Notes under the pieces: generated by a model | Told to the model about the DNA's origin: nothing | Seen by the model: the letters and a program-made list of their open reading frames with translations, nothing else | The model's database searches: none | Assembly (NCBI RefSeq): GCF_900109095.1 | Contig: NZ_FNYZ01000002.1 | Coordinates: forward strand, 348,165 to 412,164 | Reading direction: 5' to 3' | Length of the DNA: 64,000 nt | Origin: Sphingobium sp. AP50 | Lineage (GTDB): Bacteria > Pseudomonadota > Alphaproteobacteria > Sphingomonadales > Sphingomonadaceae | Made by a program: the position numbers and the translations under genes | In this document: positions 55,168-63,818 of the stretch, piece after piece | Layout: every line of letters begins with the position of its first letter | How positions within the stretch are numbered: position 1 is the first letter of the stretch

Positions 55168-56361
55168 TCAGTGGGTATAGGGGCGGTGCATATTGATGTC
55201 GGGGTTGAGGTCGACGCCAAAGCCCGGCTTGTCGAGCGCGGTCACCTTCAGGCGGCCATTTTCCGGCACCGGCTCGCCCAGCAATTGCGGGTGGAACATC
55301 GGCACCACTTCCGTCGGTCCGGGGTGCATCATCAGGAATTCGGCGAAGGGCGAGTTGTGGCGGGTGATGACGAAATGATAGCTGTAGACGGACGAGCCAT
55401 GGGGCACGACCATCTTGCCATGGGCGTCGGCCAGCGCGCTGATCTTGAGCAATTCGGTCACGCCGCCGCACCAGCCGACATCGGGCTGGATGATGTCACA
55501 GCAGTCCATTTCCAGCAGCATGCGGAAGCCCCAGCGGGTCGCTTCATGCTCACCGGTGGTGACGAGCATGCCCTTGGGCACGTTGCGCTTGAGCTGTTGA
55601 TAGCCCCAATAATCGTCCGGGCTGATCGCTTCCTCGATCCATTTGAGGCCGAGTTCATGGGCGGCGATGGCAAGGCGGGTGGCATAGTCGACGTCCAGCG
55701 CCATCCAGCAGTCCCACATCAGCCAGAAATCGTCACCGACCTTCGACCGCATGTCGGCCAGTTCGGCGATGTTCTTCTTGAGGCCCTCGACACCTTCGGC
55801 CGGGCCGTGGTGCAGCGCCATCTTGCCGCCGATGAAGCCGAATTCCTTCGCCTTGTCGGGACGTGCGCCGGTGGCGTAGAATTGCAGTTCGTCGCGCACC
55901 GCGCCGCCCAGCAGATGATAGACCGGCTCCTGCCGCAGCTTGCCGAGCAGATCCCAGAGCGCGAGGTCGACGCCGGAAATGGCGTTGATGACCAGCCCCT
56001 TGCGCCCATAATATTGGGTCGAGAAGTACATCTGGTCCCAGATTTTCTCGTAATCCGTGGGCGAGCGCCCTTCGAGGAAGCGGGCGAGATGCTTTTCCAC
56101 GATATAGGCCGCCGGTTCGCCACCGGTCGTCACAGCGAAGCCGACGGTGCCATCCTCCGCCTCGATCTCCACCACCAACGTGCCCAGCACATTGATGCCG
56201 AAGCTCTGCCGCGACTGGCGATATTCGGGATATTTCGACATGGGCGTGGCGATATGGTCGTCGATCCAGTGGCCTTCGCCCTGGTCATGATAGTCGGCAC
56301 CACCGCCGCGCACGGTAAAGGCGCGGACATGCTTGATCTTCGGCAACGTCACGATCGGCAC
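55168..56361 (-). CDS. lra3: L-rhamnonate dehydratase (enolase superfamily, LRA3)
   Basis: A 397-residue enolase-superfamily enzyme converting L-rhamnonate to 2-keto-3-deoxy-L-rhamnonate. Metal ligands D217, E243 and E271 and the catalytic H321 in [23 protein letters not shown] line up, with near-constant offset, with the E. coli rhamnonate dehydratase residues. GTG 56361 is chosen as start: GGGGAG lies seven bases before it and the alternative ATG at 56424 sits inside the operators. First gene of lra3-lra6-lra5. Confidence 0.93.
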   Translation of the reverse strand: MPIVTLPKIKHVRAFTVRGGGADYHDQGEGHWIDDHIATPMSKYPEYRQSRQSFGINVLGTLVVEIEAEDGTVGFAVTTGGEPAAYIVEKHLARFLEGRSPTDYEKIWDQMYFSTQYYGRKGLVINAISGVDLALWDLLGKLRQEPVYHLLGGAVRDELQFYATGARPDKAKEFGFIGGKMALHHGPAEGVEGLKKNIAELADMRSKVGDDFWLMWDCWMALDVDYATRLAIAAHELGLKWIEEAISPDDYWGYQQLKRNVPKGMLVTTGEHEATRWGFRMLLEMDCCDIIQPDVGWCGGVTELLKISALADAHGKMVVPHGSSVYSYHFVITRHNSPFAEFLMMHPGPTEVVPMFHPQLLGEPVPENGRLKVTALDKPGFGVDLNPDINMHRPYTH

Positions 56362-56388
56362 GCGAAAACTCCCCGGATCACGCCAGCC

Positions 56389-56433
56389 GTCCAAAATATG
56401 GGACGATCTGGCCAAAACTTCCAATATATGGCC
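56389..56433. promoter_or_regulatory. Two putative IclR-type operators between lra3 and iclR
   Basis: GTCCAAAATATGGGAC (56389-56404) and TTCCAATATATGGCC (56419-56433), both CC-N7-GG, with centres 30 bases (three helical turns) apart just upstream of the lra3 start. Confidence 0.6.
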
Positions 56434-56512
56434 AAAATGGGCATAAAGTCGGGCGATGGGGAGATTGGACTGATCGGAAGAATCATGTCCGGCCTCTCCT
56501 TGACCCTTGTTT

Positions 56513-56528
56513 TTCTCATTTTGTGGGA
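56513..56528. promoter_or_regulatory. Putative IclR-type operator at the second iclR gene
   Basis: TTCTCATTTTGTGGGA, TC-N7-GG form, 15 bases before the IclR start codon; fits autoregulation. Confidence 0.45.
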
Positions 56529-56542
56529 TAGAGTATTAGTAG

Positions 56543-57370
56543 ATGAGACAGAATGCGTCAAACCCGGAATCGGGAGAGCGAGAGGAAAAGTCGAAAGTGC
56601 AGGGATCGCAGACCCTGCAACGCGGACTGGACCTGCTCGACCAGGTCATCGACGGGCCGATCAAGCTCGCCGACCTGTCGGCGCGCATGGGGCTGACGCG
56701 ATCGACCACGCATCGGCTGGCCAATGCGCTGGTGGAGCGTGGTTTCCTGATCTTCCTGCCGCGCGAGGGCTATCAGCTTGGCCCCAAGCTGTTGCAGCTT
56801 GGCTTTCTGGCGCAGAGTCAGGCGGATGTCGTGCAGATCGCCCGGCCGCATCTGGAAGCGCTGGCGACGCTGAGCGAGGATACGGTGCATCTGGGCCGGC
56901 TGGATGGCGATCAGGCGCTGTATCTGGACAAGATCGCCGGGCGGCGCCGCGTCGACATTTCCAGCCGGATCGGCGACCGGCATCCGCTGACGTCGACCGG
57001 GCTGGGCAAGGCGCTGATGCTGGACGATCCGGAGGCGAAATGGACGCGCCTGCTGGAGGCCGAGCGCGAGGCGGGCACCCATAATGCCGATAGCGCCACC
57101 TGGCTGGAGCGGATGCGCGGTTATGTGCGCGACGGCCGATCCTTCGACCTTGAGGAGAATGAGGACCAAATTCGCTGTGTCGCCGCGCCCGTGCGTGATG
57201 CCTCCGGCGCGATCGTCGCCGCCATCAGCCTGTCGAGTGCGGCGCAATATATGGATGACGAGCGCATGGCCGCCCTGAGCGGCGAGGTGCGCGACACTGC
57301 ACAGAAGATCAGCGCGGATCTGGGCTGGACCCCGGCCGTGAAACCATCCCGGCGCCCCGCGCGGCGCTAA
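56543..57370 (+). CDS. IclR-family transcriptional regulator (second copy)
   Basis: A 275-residue regulator divergent from lra3 and first in the unit that encodes LRA1 and LutABC. Winged helix-turn-helix about 41-62 (LADLSARMGLTRSTTHRLANAL), effector domain from about 95 (DTVHLGRLDGDQALYLDKI, TSTGLGKALML, VAAPVRDASGAIVAAISLSS). The recognition helix is close to that of the IclR at 30729 (TTAHRLVQAL against TTHRLANAL), so both may read the same operator. The C-terminus is Arg/Pro-rich. Confidence 0.92.
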   Translation: MRQNASNPESGEREEKSKVQGSQTLQRGLDLLDQVIDGPIKLADLSARMGLTRSTTHRLANALVERGFLIFLPREGYQLGPKLLQLGFLAQSQADVVQIARPHLEALATLSEDTVHLGRLDGDQALYLDKIAGRRRVDISSRIGDRHPLTSTGLGKALMLDDPEAKWTRLLEAEREAGTHNADSATWLERMRGYVRDGRSFDLEENEDQIRCVAAPVRDASGAIVAAISLSSAAQYMDDERMAALSGEVRDTAQKISADLGWTPAVKPSRRPARR

Positions 57371-57390
57371 ACGCAAGGAAGAGCGATCCC

Positions 57391-58155
57391 ATGAAGCTGC
57401 TTGAAGGCAAGACCGTCCTCGTCACCGGCGCATCCACCGGCATCGGCCGCGCCGCCGCCATCGGTGCGGCGCAGCATGGCGCCGATGTCGCGATCAACTA
57501 TGCCCATAGCGACGGCCCTGCGCAGAGCTGCGTCGCGGAGATCGAGGCGCTGGGCCAGCGGGCCATTGCGGTAAAGGGCGATGTCGCCGACCCGCAGACC
57601 GCGCAGGACTTTGTGGGCAAGGCGGTCGAGGCGTTCGGCAAGGTCGACGTGATGGTGAGCAATGCGGGCATCTGCCCCTTCCACGCCTTCCTCGACATGC
57701 CGGTCGATGTGGTGGAGCGCACCTTCAAGGTGAATCTGCATGGCGCCTATTTCATGGTGCAGGCGGCCGCGCAGCAGATGGTGAAACAGGGGCATGGCGG
57801 ATCGATCGTCGCCGTATCCTCCATTTCCGCGCTGGTCGGCGGGGAATATCAGACGCATTACACCCCGACCAAGGCGGGGGTGCATTCGCTGATGCAGTCC
57901 ACAGCGATCGCGCTGGGCAAGCATGGCATTCGCTGCAACAGCGTGCTGCCGGGCACCATCCTGACCGAGATCAACAAGGATGATCTGGCCGATGTCGAGA
58001 AGCGCCAATATATGGAAGCCCGCACGCCGCTCGGCCGTCTGGGCCAGCCGGAGGATCTGGCCGGGCCGATCGTCTTCCTGGCGTCCGACATGGCGGCCTA
58101 TGTCACCGGCGCCGCGTTGCTGGTGGACGGCGGCATGTATGTGAATTTGCAGTAG
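57391..58155 (+). CDS. lra1: L-rhamnose 1-dehydrogenase (SDR, LRA1)
   Basis: A 254-residue short-chain dehydrogenase that oxidises L-rhamnose to L-rhamnono-lactone, the first step of the non-phosphorylating route. Cofactor loop TGASTGIG (12-19), catalytic Y157 and K161 (YTPTK), NAG in SNAGICPF. The second-strand end is INYAHSD without the acidic residue seen in LRA5, so NADP+ use is possible. The sequence closely follows known rhamnose dehydrogenases of Azotobacter and Sphingomonas as I remember them. Strong ribosome site AAGGAAG. Confidence 0.93.
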   Translation: MKLLEGKTVLVTGASTGIGRAAAIGAAQHGADVAINYAHSDGPAQSCVAEIEALGQRAIAVKGDVADPQTAQDFVGKAVEAFGKVDVMVSNAGICPFHAFLDMPVDVVERTFKVNLHGAYFMVQAAAQQMVKQGHGGSIVAVSSISALVGGEYQTHYTPTKAGVHSLMQSTAIALGKHGIRCNSVLPGTILTEINKDDLADVEKRQYMEARTPLGRLGQPEDLAGPIVFLASDMAAYVTGAALLVDGGMYVNLQ

Positions 58156-58167
58156 TTCTTGCAACAG

Positions 58168-58195
58168 CGTCATTCCCGTGCAGGCGGGAATGACG
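58168..58195. repeat. Dispersed CGTCATTCCCG repeat copy forming a perfect hairpin
   Basis: CGTCATTCCCG-N6-CGGGAATGACG, 11 pairs, between lra1 and the CE12 gene. No T-run follows, so read-through is expected. Confidence 0.88.
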
Positions 58196-58212
58196 GACAA
58201 TGGAATGTGCCG

Positions 58213-59019
58213 ATGAGGATCGCCCCGAAGATTGCCGCTATGGCCGCAGCCTTGTTTGCTGTCACATCGGCGCATGCCACGCGGCCGGGCGACACGATCC
58301 TGATTGCCAGCGATTCCACCGCTGCCAGCTATGCCCCAGATCGCTATCCCCAGACCGGTTGGGGGCAGATGCTGGCTTGCGGGTTGCAGCCGGACGTGCG
58401 GGTGATCAACCATGCGATGGGCGGGCGATCGACCCGCAGCTTTCTGGCGGAGGGGCGATGGGACCGGCTGCTGGCGGACATGCTGCCGGGCGACACGGTG
58501 CTGATCCAGTTCGGCCATAATGATCAGGCGCGGGGCAAGCCCGAACGTTGGGCACCTGCGCAGACCGACTATCGCAACAACCTGATGCGCTTCATCTGGG
58601 ATGTGCGGACGGCGGGCGGCATTCCGGTGCTGGTGACGCCAGTCGCGCGGCGCAACTTCGGCGCAGATGGCAAGGCTGTTGCCGATTATCCGGCATGGTC
58701 GGGGGTGATGCGCGATCTGGCCGCGGGACTGCATGTGCCACTGATCGATCTGGAGGCGCGATCGCGGGTCTGGCTCGACCGGGCGGGGCCGGAAGCGTCG
58801 AAGGCGCTCTACCTCCATTATCGCGCGCAGGACGGGATCGCCGCTTTCCCCAAGGGGATAGACGATAATACGCATTTCAGCGAATTGGGCGCGCGGCAGG
58901 TTGCGAATCTGGTGGCGGAGGGCCTGTCGACGCTGGACCTGCCGGTTTCGCGCAAGGTGCTGGCGCAGCGGCCGGACCTGACCCTCACCACGCCATTGGG
59001 GAGCACGAGATGCCGATGA
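58213..59019 (+). CDS. Rhamnogalacturonan acetylesterase (CE12-type SGNH), minimal form
   Basis: A 268-residue exported esterase (signal MRIAPKIAAMAAALFAVTSAHA). Catalytic blocks: ASDST near residue 31 (Ser), AMGGRSTRSF (Gly), FGHND (Asn) and DNTHFSELGA (Asp/His). It is the single-domain counterpart of the enzyme at 35072. The upstream part of the frame is repeat-derived, so ATG 58213 is used. It overlaps the following esterase gene by ten bases. Confidence 0.88.
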   Translation: MRIAPKIAAMAAALFAVTSAHATRPGDTILIASDSTAASYAPDRYPQTGWGQMLACGLQPDVRVINHAMGGRSTRSFLAEGRWDRLLADMLPGDTVLIQFGHNDQARGKPERWAPAQTDYRNNLMRFIWDVRTAGGIPVLVTPVARRNFGADGKAVADYPAWSGVMRDLAAGLHVPLIDLEARSRVWLDRAGPEASKALYLHYRAQDGIAAFPKGIDDNTHFSELGARQVANLVAEGLSTLDLPVSRKVLAQRPDLTLTTPLGSTRCR

Positions 59020-60002
59020 TCGATCGCCGCAGCCTGATCGCCGGAACGGTGGCGAGCGCCGCCATGGCCGGCCCTGTTCTGGGGCAGACTATCAATAACG
59101 GCCCCTTCCCGCTGCCCGCCGGGTTCGAGCGCTTCCCGATCTGGCCGGGCAAGGCGCCGGGCGGCGAGCATGTGAGCGTGCAGGAAGTGGAGACGCTGCG
59201 CCGCCCGGACAGCGGGCCGGACGACGGCGTCTTCGCCCATGTGGTGACGCCGACGCTGACGCTGTTGCGCCCGGCATCGGTGGGGGCCAGGCCGAATGGC
59301 GCGGCGATGCTGCTGATCCCCGGCGGCGGCTATAGCCGGGTCGCCATCGGCCATGAGGGGTATAATATCGCCCGGCGGCTGGCGGCGGCTGGCTATGCCT
59401 GTTTTTCGCTGCTCTATCGCCTGCCGGGCGATGGCTGGGCGGCGGGAGCCGAGGCGCCGTTGCAGGATGCGCAGCGCGCTTTGCGGATGGTCCGTGCCCT
59501 CGCCCCGCGCGAACATTATGATGCGAACCGGGTCGGCGTGATGGGCTTTTCAGCGGGCGGGCATCTGGCCGCTTGGCTGACCAGCCGCGCGCCGATGGAA
59601 ACCTATCAGCCGATCGATGCGGCCGACCGGGAGCCGATCAAAGCGGCGGTCGCGGCCTATCTCTATCCGGTGATCCAGATGGAAGGGCCGTTCGTCCATG
59701 CCGGATCGCGCACCCAGTTGCTGGGGCCGAATCCCACGGCGGAACGGATGCGCGCTTACTCGCTGGATCAGGATGTGAGTGCGGAAACGCCACCGGTCTT
59801 TCTGGCCCATGCGATCGATGATCCGGCCGTGCCGGTCGAAAACAGTCTGGCGATGCTGGCGGCACTGCGCGCGCGCAAGATTCCGGCCGAATGCCATTTG
59901 TTCGAAAATGGCGGCCATGGTTTTGGGCTGGTGGCCCCGCCCGCCGCGCCAGCGCCCTGGCCCGACCTGTTCCTCCAATTTGCGAAACGCCATATAGCAT
60001 GA
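59010..60002 (+). CDS. Exported alpha/beta-hydrolase, acetyl-esterase/xylan-esterase-like
   Basis: A 330-residue hydrolase with a Tat-like signal (DRRSLIAGTVASAAMAGPVLGQ). Oxyanion LIPGGGYSRV, nucleophile GFSAGGHLA, acid AIDDPAVP and histidine GGHGFG complete the triad. The HEGYNIARRL segment is common in polysaccharide deacetylating esterases of this group. Together with CE12 it suggests a heavily acetylated substrate. Its TGA overlaps the lutA ATG. Confidence 0.82.
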   Translation: MPMIDRRSLIAGTVASAAMAGPVLGQTINNGPFPLPAGFERFPIWPGKAPGGEHVSVQEVETLRRPDSGPDDGVFAHVVTPTLTLLRPASVGARPNGAAMLLIPGGGYSRVAIGHEGYNIARRLAAAGYACFSLLYRLPGDGWAAGAEAPLQDAQRALRMVRALAPREHYDANRVGVMGFSAGGHLAAWLTSRAPMETYQPIDAADREPIKAAVAAYLYPVIQMEGPFVHAGSRTQLLGPNPTAERMRAYSLDQDVSAETPPVFLAHAIDDPAVPVENSLAMLAALRARKIPAECHLFENGGHGFGLVAPPAAPAPWPDLFLQFAKRHIA

Positions 60003-60754
60003 CCAAGAGTGTCGCCCTGTTCGTTACCTGCCTGGTCGATATGATGCGGCCGCGCATCGGCTTTGCCGCGATCCGCGCGCTGGAGGCGGCGGGGTGCGAG
60101 GTGGTCGTGCCGGAGGGGCAGACCTGTTGCGGCCAGCCTGCGCTCAACAGCGGCGACCGGGACCACGCCATGATGCTGGCGAAGCAGACGATCGCGGCGC
60201 TGGAACCTTATGAAGCGGTGGTCGTGCCGTCGGGGTCGTGCGCGGGGACGATCCGCTGCCATTATCCCGAAATTTTCGAGCATGATCCCCTATGGCTGGC
60301 GCGGGCGCAGGCGGTGGCGGGCAAAACGTTCGAGGTCATGGCCTATCTGGACGAAGTACTGAGGTGGAAACCCGAAGGCGTGAGCGTGGACGCCAGAGCG
60401 ACCTATCATGACAGTTGTTCGGGGCTTCGCGAACTGGGCATCAAGGCGCAGCCACGCCGGTTGCTGAAGGCGATTGACGGGCTGACCTTTGCATCGTTGC
60501 AGGGCGAAGAGACGTGCTGCGGCTTTGGTGGCACTTTCTGCGTCAAATATCCCGCCATTTCCAACGCGATCGTCGGCGAGAAGGCGGATGCGATCGACGC
60601 AACCGGCGCGGACCTGCTGCTGGCGGGCGATCTGGGATGCCTGATGAACATGGCAGGCAAGCTCAATCGTAAGGGAAGCAAGGCGCGCGCCTATCATGCG
60701 ATCGAACTGATCGCTGGCATGGCGGATGGCCCCGCGATCGGGGAAGAGGCATGA
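59999..60754 (+). CDS. lutA: L-lactate oxidation complex subunit LutA/LldE
   Basis: A 251-residue cysteine-rich-domain protein with the two CCG motifs of the family: TCCGQP (about 42-47) and CCGFGGTFC (about 177-185). LutABC oxidises L-lactate to pyruvate through iron-sulphur centres. In this operon the lactate source is LRA6. Start overlaps the esterase stop (ATGA) and its own stop overlaps lutB (ATGA). Confidence 0.94.
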   Translation: MTKSVALFVTCLVDMMRPRIGFAAIRALEAAGCEVVVPEGQTCCGQPALNSGDRDHAMMLAKQTIAALEPYEAVVVPSGSCAGTIRCHYPEIFEHDPLWLARAQAVAGKTFEVMAYLDEVLRWKPEGVSVDARATYHDSCSGLRELGIKAQPRRLLKAIDGLTFASLQGEETCCGFGGTFCVKYPAISNAIVGEKADAIDATGADLLLAGDLGCLMNMAGKLNRKGSKARAYHAIELIAGMADGPAIGEEA

Positions 60755-62145
60755 GCGGCTTCAAGGCGCGGGCCGACACGGCGCTGGCCGACCGCATATT
60801 GAAGGTGGCGGTCGAGCGGACGGCGGGGACGGCGGAAGCCAAGCGGGCGGTCGCGGTCGACGCCTTCCCGGATTTCGAGGCGGCGCGGGATCGGGCGGCA
60901 GCGATCAAGGATCATGTCGTCGCGCATCTGGGCGCCTATCTGGAACAGTTTGAAGCGAGCGCGACCGCCGCCGGGGCCAAGGTCCATTGGGCCAGCACGG
61001 CGGACGAAGCCTGCCGGATCGTCATCGACATCTGCAAGGCGGCAGGCGCGAAGAGCGTTGCGCGGTCCAAATCGATGCTGGGCGAGGAGATCGGCCTGCC
61101 CCATGCGCTGGCCGAAGCCGGGATCGGCCGGGTCGAGACGGATCTGGCGGAACATATCATCCAACTGGCCGACGAGCGGCCGTCGCACATCATCTGGCCG
61201 GCGATGCACAAGACGCGCGAGCAGGTGTCGGCGCTGTTCAAGGCGAAGCATCGCAGCCCGCATGAGGAAGAGACGATCGCCGCCATGGCGGAAAGCGCCC
61301 GGCGGGAATTGCGCACGCAGATGCTGGGCGCGGATGTGGGCATATCGGGCGCCAATTTCCTGATCGCCGACACGGGCGCGGTCTGCACCGTCACCAATGA
61401 AGGCAATGCCGAATTGTCGCTGGTGCCGCCGCGCGTCCACATCGTGACGGCGGGGATCGAGAAGATCGTGCCCAGCATGCCGCACGCCATCCATATGCTG
61501 CGGATGCTGGCCCGGTCCGCCACGGGCGCAGCGCTGACCCAATATACGACCTTCTATACCGGGCCGAAGCGGGCGGGCGACCGGGACGGGCCGGAAGAAA
61601 TGCATATCGTGCTGGTCGACAATGGACGCACGAAGATGCGCGAGGAAGGGCTGGCCGAAATGCTGCGCTGCATCCGCTGCGGCGCGTGCATGAACCATTG
61701 CGTGGTGTTTCGCCAGATTGGCGGCCATGCCTATGGCGGCACCTATCCGGGGCCGATGGGCGCGGTGCTGACCCCCGCTTTCGACGGGTTGAAGCCGAGC
61801 CGCGACCTGCCCAATGCCTGCACGCTCAATGGCAAATGTCAGGAAGTGTGCCCGGTGCGGATTCCGCTGCCCACCTTGCTACGCGGCTGGCGCGAGAAGA
61901 GCTGGCGCGAGGGGCTGGAGCCGACATCAATGCGGGCGGGCCTGAGCCTGTGGGCCTGGGTCGCGACCCGGCCGCGCCTTTATCGGCTGGGGACGGGGAT
62001 GGCGGTGCGGGCGATGCGGATGCTGGGCCGGAAAGGCTGGATCGACAAGCTGCCGCTGGCGGGCGGCTGGACCCGTTATCGCGACATGCCCAAGCCTGCC
62101 GCTCGCACGTTCATGGAGCAATATAAGAAGGAGCGCCGTTCGTGA
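60751..62145 (+). CDS. lutB: L-lactate oxidation complex iron-sulphur subunit LutB/LldF
   Basis: A 464-residue protein with an N-terminal LUD domain (about 60-285; GISGANFLIADTGAVCTVTNEGNAEL is diagnostic) and two 4Fe-4S sites: CIRCGACMNHC (about 309-319) and CTLNGKCQEVC (about 360-370) each followed by a distal cysteine. The C-terminal helices end in MEQYKKERRS. Central electron-transfer subunit of the lactate complex. Coupled to lutA and lutC by four-base overlaps. Confidence 0.95.
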   Translation: MSGFKARADTALADRILKVAVERTAGTAEAKRAVAVDAFPDFEAARDRAAAIKDHVVAHLGAYLEQFEASATAAGAKVHWASTADEACRIVIDICKAAGAKSVARSKSMLGEEIGLPHALAEAGIGRVETDLAEHIIQLADERPSHIIWPAMHKTREQVSALFKAKHRSPHEEETIAAMAESARRELRTQMLGADVGISGANFLIADTGAVCTVTNEGNAELSLVPPRVHIVTAGIEKIVPSMPHAIHMLRMLARSATGAALTQYTTFYTGPKRAGDRDGPEEMHIVLVDNGRTKMREEGLAEMLRCIRCGACMNHCVVFRQIGGHAYGGTYPGPMGAVLTPAFDGLKPSRDLPNACTLNGKCQEVCPVRIPLPTLLRGWREKSWREGLEPTSMRAGLSLWAWVATRPRLYRLGTGMAVRAMRMLGRKGWIDKLPLAGGWTRYRDMPKPAARTFMEQYKKERRS

Positions 62146-62750
62146 GCGCCCGCGACACGATCTTCGCCCGGTTGAAGGGGGATGCGCCGAGCAAGGCGGA
62201 AGCCGATGCCCTGCTGATCGCGCCGGAGCGGCCGAGGGTGGACGAAGCGGCGCTGGAGGCGGAGTTTCTGGCGCGCCTTGCCCTGCCGAGCATCAGCGCG
62301 ACCCATGACGTCATAGACGATATGGCGCAGTTACCAGCGGCGGTCGCCCGCTATCTGGAGAGCCAGAATGAAGCGCTGACGCTGTGCATACCGCCCGATC
62401 CACGGCTGGTGGCCTGCGACTGGCAGGGCTTCACCCTGCACGATCGGGCGGCGCCCGACGAAGCCGCCGCCATCGCCATCGCGCGGCGGGGCATTGCCGA
62501 AAGCGGATCGCTGATCTTCGAAACCGGGCCGACGGCGCCGATGCTGCCCAATTTCCTGGCGCTGCATCATATCGTCCTGCTGCGGGTGGGCGATATCGTG
62601 CCTTATCTGGAGGATGCCCCCCTGCCCGGCGTGCAGCCGCGCGCGCATTACTGGATCACCGGCGTATCGGGCACCACGGATATTGAGGGCACCTATGTTC
62701 GCGGCGCCCATGGTCCGCGCTTCCTGCATGTCCTGTTGCTGCGGCAATGA
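62142..62750 (+). CDS. lutC: L-lactate oxidation complex subunit LutC/LldG
   Basis: A 202-residue LUD-domain protein starting at GTG 62142. Diagnostic stretches: AIARRGIAESGSLIFETG and LPNFLALHHIVLLRVGDIVPYLED, then GVSGTTDIEGTYVRGAHGPR. It completes lutABC, the last genes of the iclR-lra1 unit; the next gene, kduI, has its own upstream gap of 102 bases and operator. Confidence 0.94.
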   Translation: MSARDTIFARLKGDAPSKAEADALLIAPERPRVDEAALEAEFLARLALPSISATHDVIDDMAQLPAAVARYLESQNEALTLCIPPDPRLVACDWQGFTLHDRAAPDEAAAIAIARRGIAESGSLIFETGPTAPMLPNFLALHHIVLLRVGDIVPYLEDAPLPGVQPRAHYWITGVSGTTDIEGTYVRGAHGPRFLHVLLLRQ

Positions 62751-62771
62751 TAACCGCATGTAGGAACATTA

Positions 62772-62787
62772 GTCCACATTACGGGAA
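62772..62787. promoter_or_regulatory. Putative IclR-type operator upstream of kduI
   Basis: GTCCACATTACGGGAA contains CC-N7-GG (62774-62784), 66 bases before the kduI start. Confidence 0.45.
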
Positions 62788-62852
62788 AATAGGCTTGCAT
62801 TCGATCCACGCTCCGGTATAAGCTGCAGCAAAAGCGGCAACGGAGACGCCTG

Positions 62853-63692
62853 ATGTTCGAGAAGACCTATTATGCGACGCATCCCGACATGATGGAGTGC
62901 GTGTCGAACGAGGAGTTGCGGGATCGCTATCTGATCGGGGGTCTGTTCCGCGACGGGGAATGCGTGCTGAACTATACCCATGCCGAGCGGTTCGTGATTG
63001 GCGGCGTGGCGGTGGTGGACGCGCCGGTGGCGCTGCCGGCGCAGACTGAACCCGCTTCGGCAGCGGGCCATCCCTTTCTGGAGCGGCGCGAACTGGCGGT
63101 CGTCAATGTCTCGGGCGTGGAAGGGACGGTCACGGTCGATGGCGAAGTCTTCACGCTGGGCAACAAGGATTGCCTTTATGTGACGATGGGGGCGAAGGAG
63201 GTACTCTTCGCTGGCGCCGGTGCGCGCTTCTATCTGGCCTCCTGCCCGGCGCATAAGGGCTTTCAGACACGCAAGCTGGGCATTGCCGACGCCAATGCGC
63301 TGGAGCGCGGGTCGCTGGAAGAGTCGAACGAGCGGACCATCTATCAGCTGGTGATCCCCGGCGTGTGCGACAGCGCGCAGCTGGTGATGGGACTTACGGT
63401 GCTGAAGCCCGGTTCGGTATGGAACACCATGCCCCCGCATATCCATGAGCGGCGCAGCGAGATTTATTTCTATTTCGAGCTGGATGGCCCGGCCGACCGC
63501 GTCTTCCATTATATGGGCGAGGGTGAGGCGATGCGCCATATCGTCATGGCCAATGAGGAGGCCGTGATCTCGCCGCCCTGGTCGGTGCATATGGGGTCGG
63601 GCACCAAGGCCTATGCCTTCATCTGGGCGATGGCGGGCGAAAATCAGGATTATACCGACATGAATGTGCTGGATATCTGCCAGTTGGCGTAA
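62853..63692 (+). CDS. kduI: 5-keto-4-deoxyuronate isomerase
   Basis: A 279-residue cupin that isomerises 5-keto-4-deoxyuronate to 2,5-diketo-3-deoxygluconate. The metal site is seen as H196, H198, E203 ([10 protein letters not shown]) and H246 ([10 protein letters not shown]), matching the E. coli enzyme numbering closely. Its substrate comes from the GH105 product. Followed by a composite repeat and kduD. Confidence 0.97.
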   Translation: MFEKTYYATHPDMMECVSNEELRDRYLIGGLFRDGECVLNYTHAERFVIGGVAVVDAPVALPAQTEPASAAGHPFLERRELAVVNVSGVEGTVTVDGEVFTLGNKDCLYVTMGAKEVLFAGAGARFYLASCPAHKGFQTRKLGIADANALERGSLEESNERTIYQLVIPGVCDSAQLVMGLTVLKPGSVWNTMPPHIHERRSEIYFYFELDGPADRVFHYMGEGEAMRHIVMANEEAVISPPWSVHMGSGTKAYAFIWAMAGENQDYTDMNVLDICQLA

Positions 63693-63715
63693 TCCGCACG
63701 CACTTTCCCCCTTAT

Positions 63716-63805
63716 CGTCATTCCCGCGCAGGCGGGAAACCCTCTCTCGACCTTGCGCCCGACTTGAAGGGCAGAAGATGGGTCCCCGCTTTCGCGGGGA
63801 TGACG
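63716..63805. repeat. Two inverted copies of the dispersed CGTCATTCCCGC repeat between kduI and kduD
   Basis: CGTCATTCCCGCGCAGGCGG (63716-63735) and, inverted, GGTCCCCGCTTTCGCGGGG then ATGACG (63781-63805). It separates the two pathway genes by 126 bases; the GGAG before kduD lies just after it. Confidence 0.85.
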
Positions 63806-63818
63806 CGGAGAATAGCTG

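Noticed and set aside
54313..57084. Long + strand open frame of over 900 codons
   Set aside because: Antisense to lra6 and lra3 and out of frame over iclR; no family features, whereas the opposite strand encodes clear enzymes.
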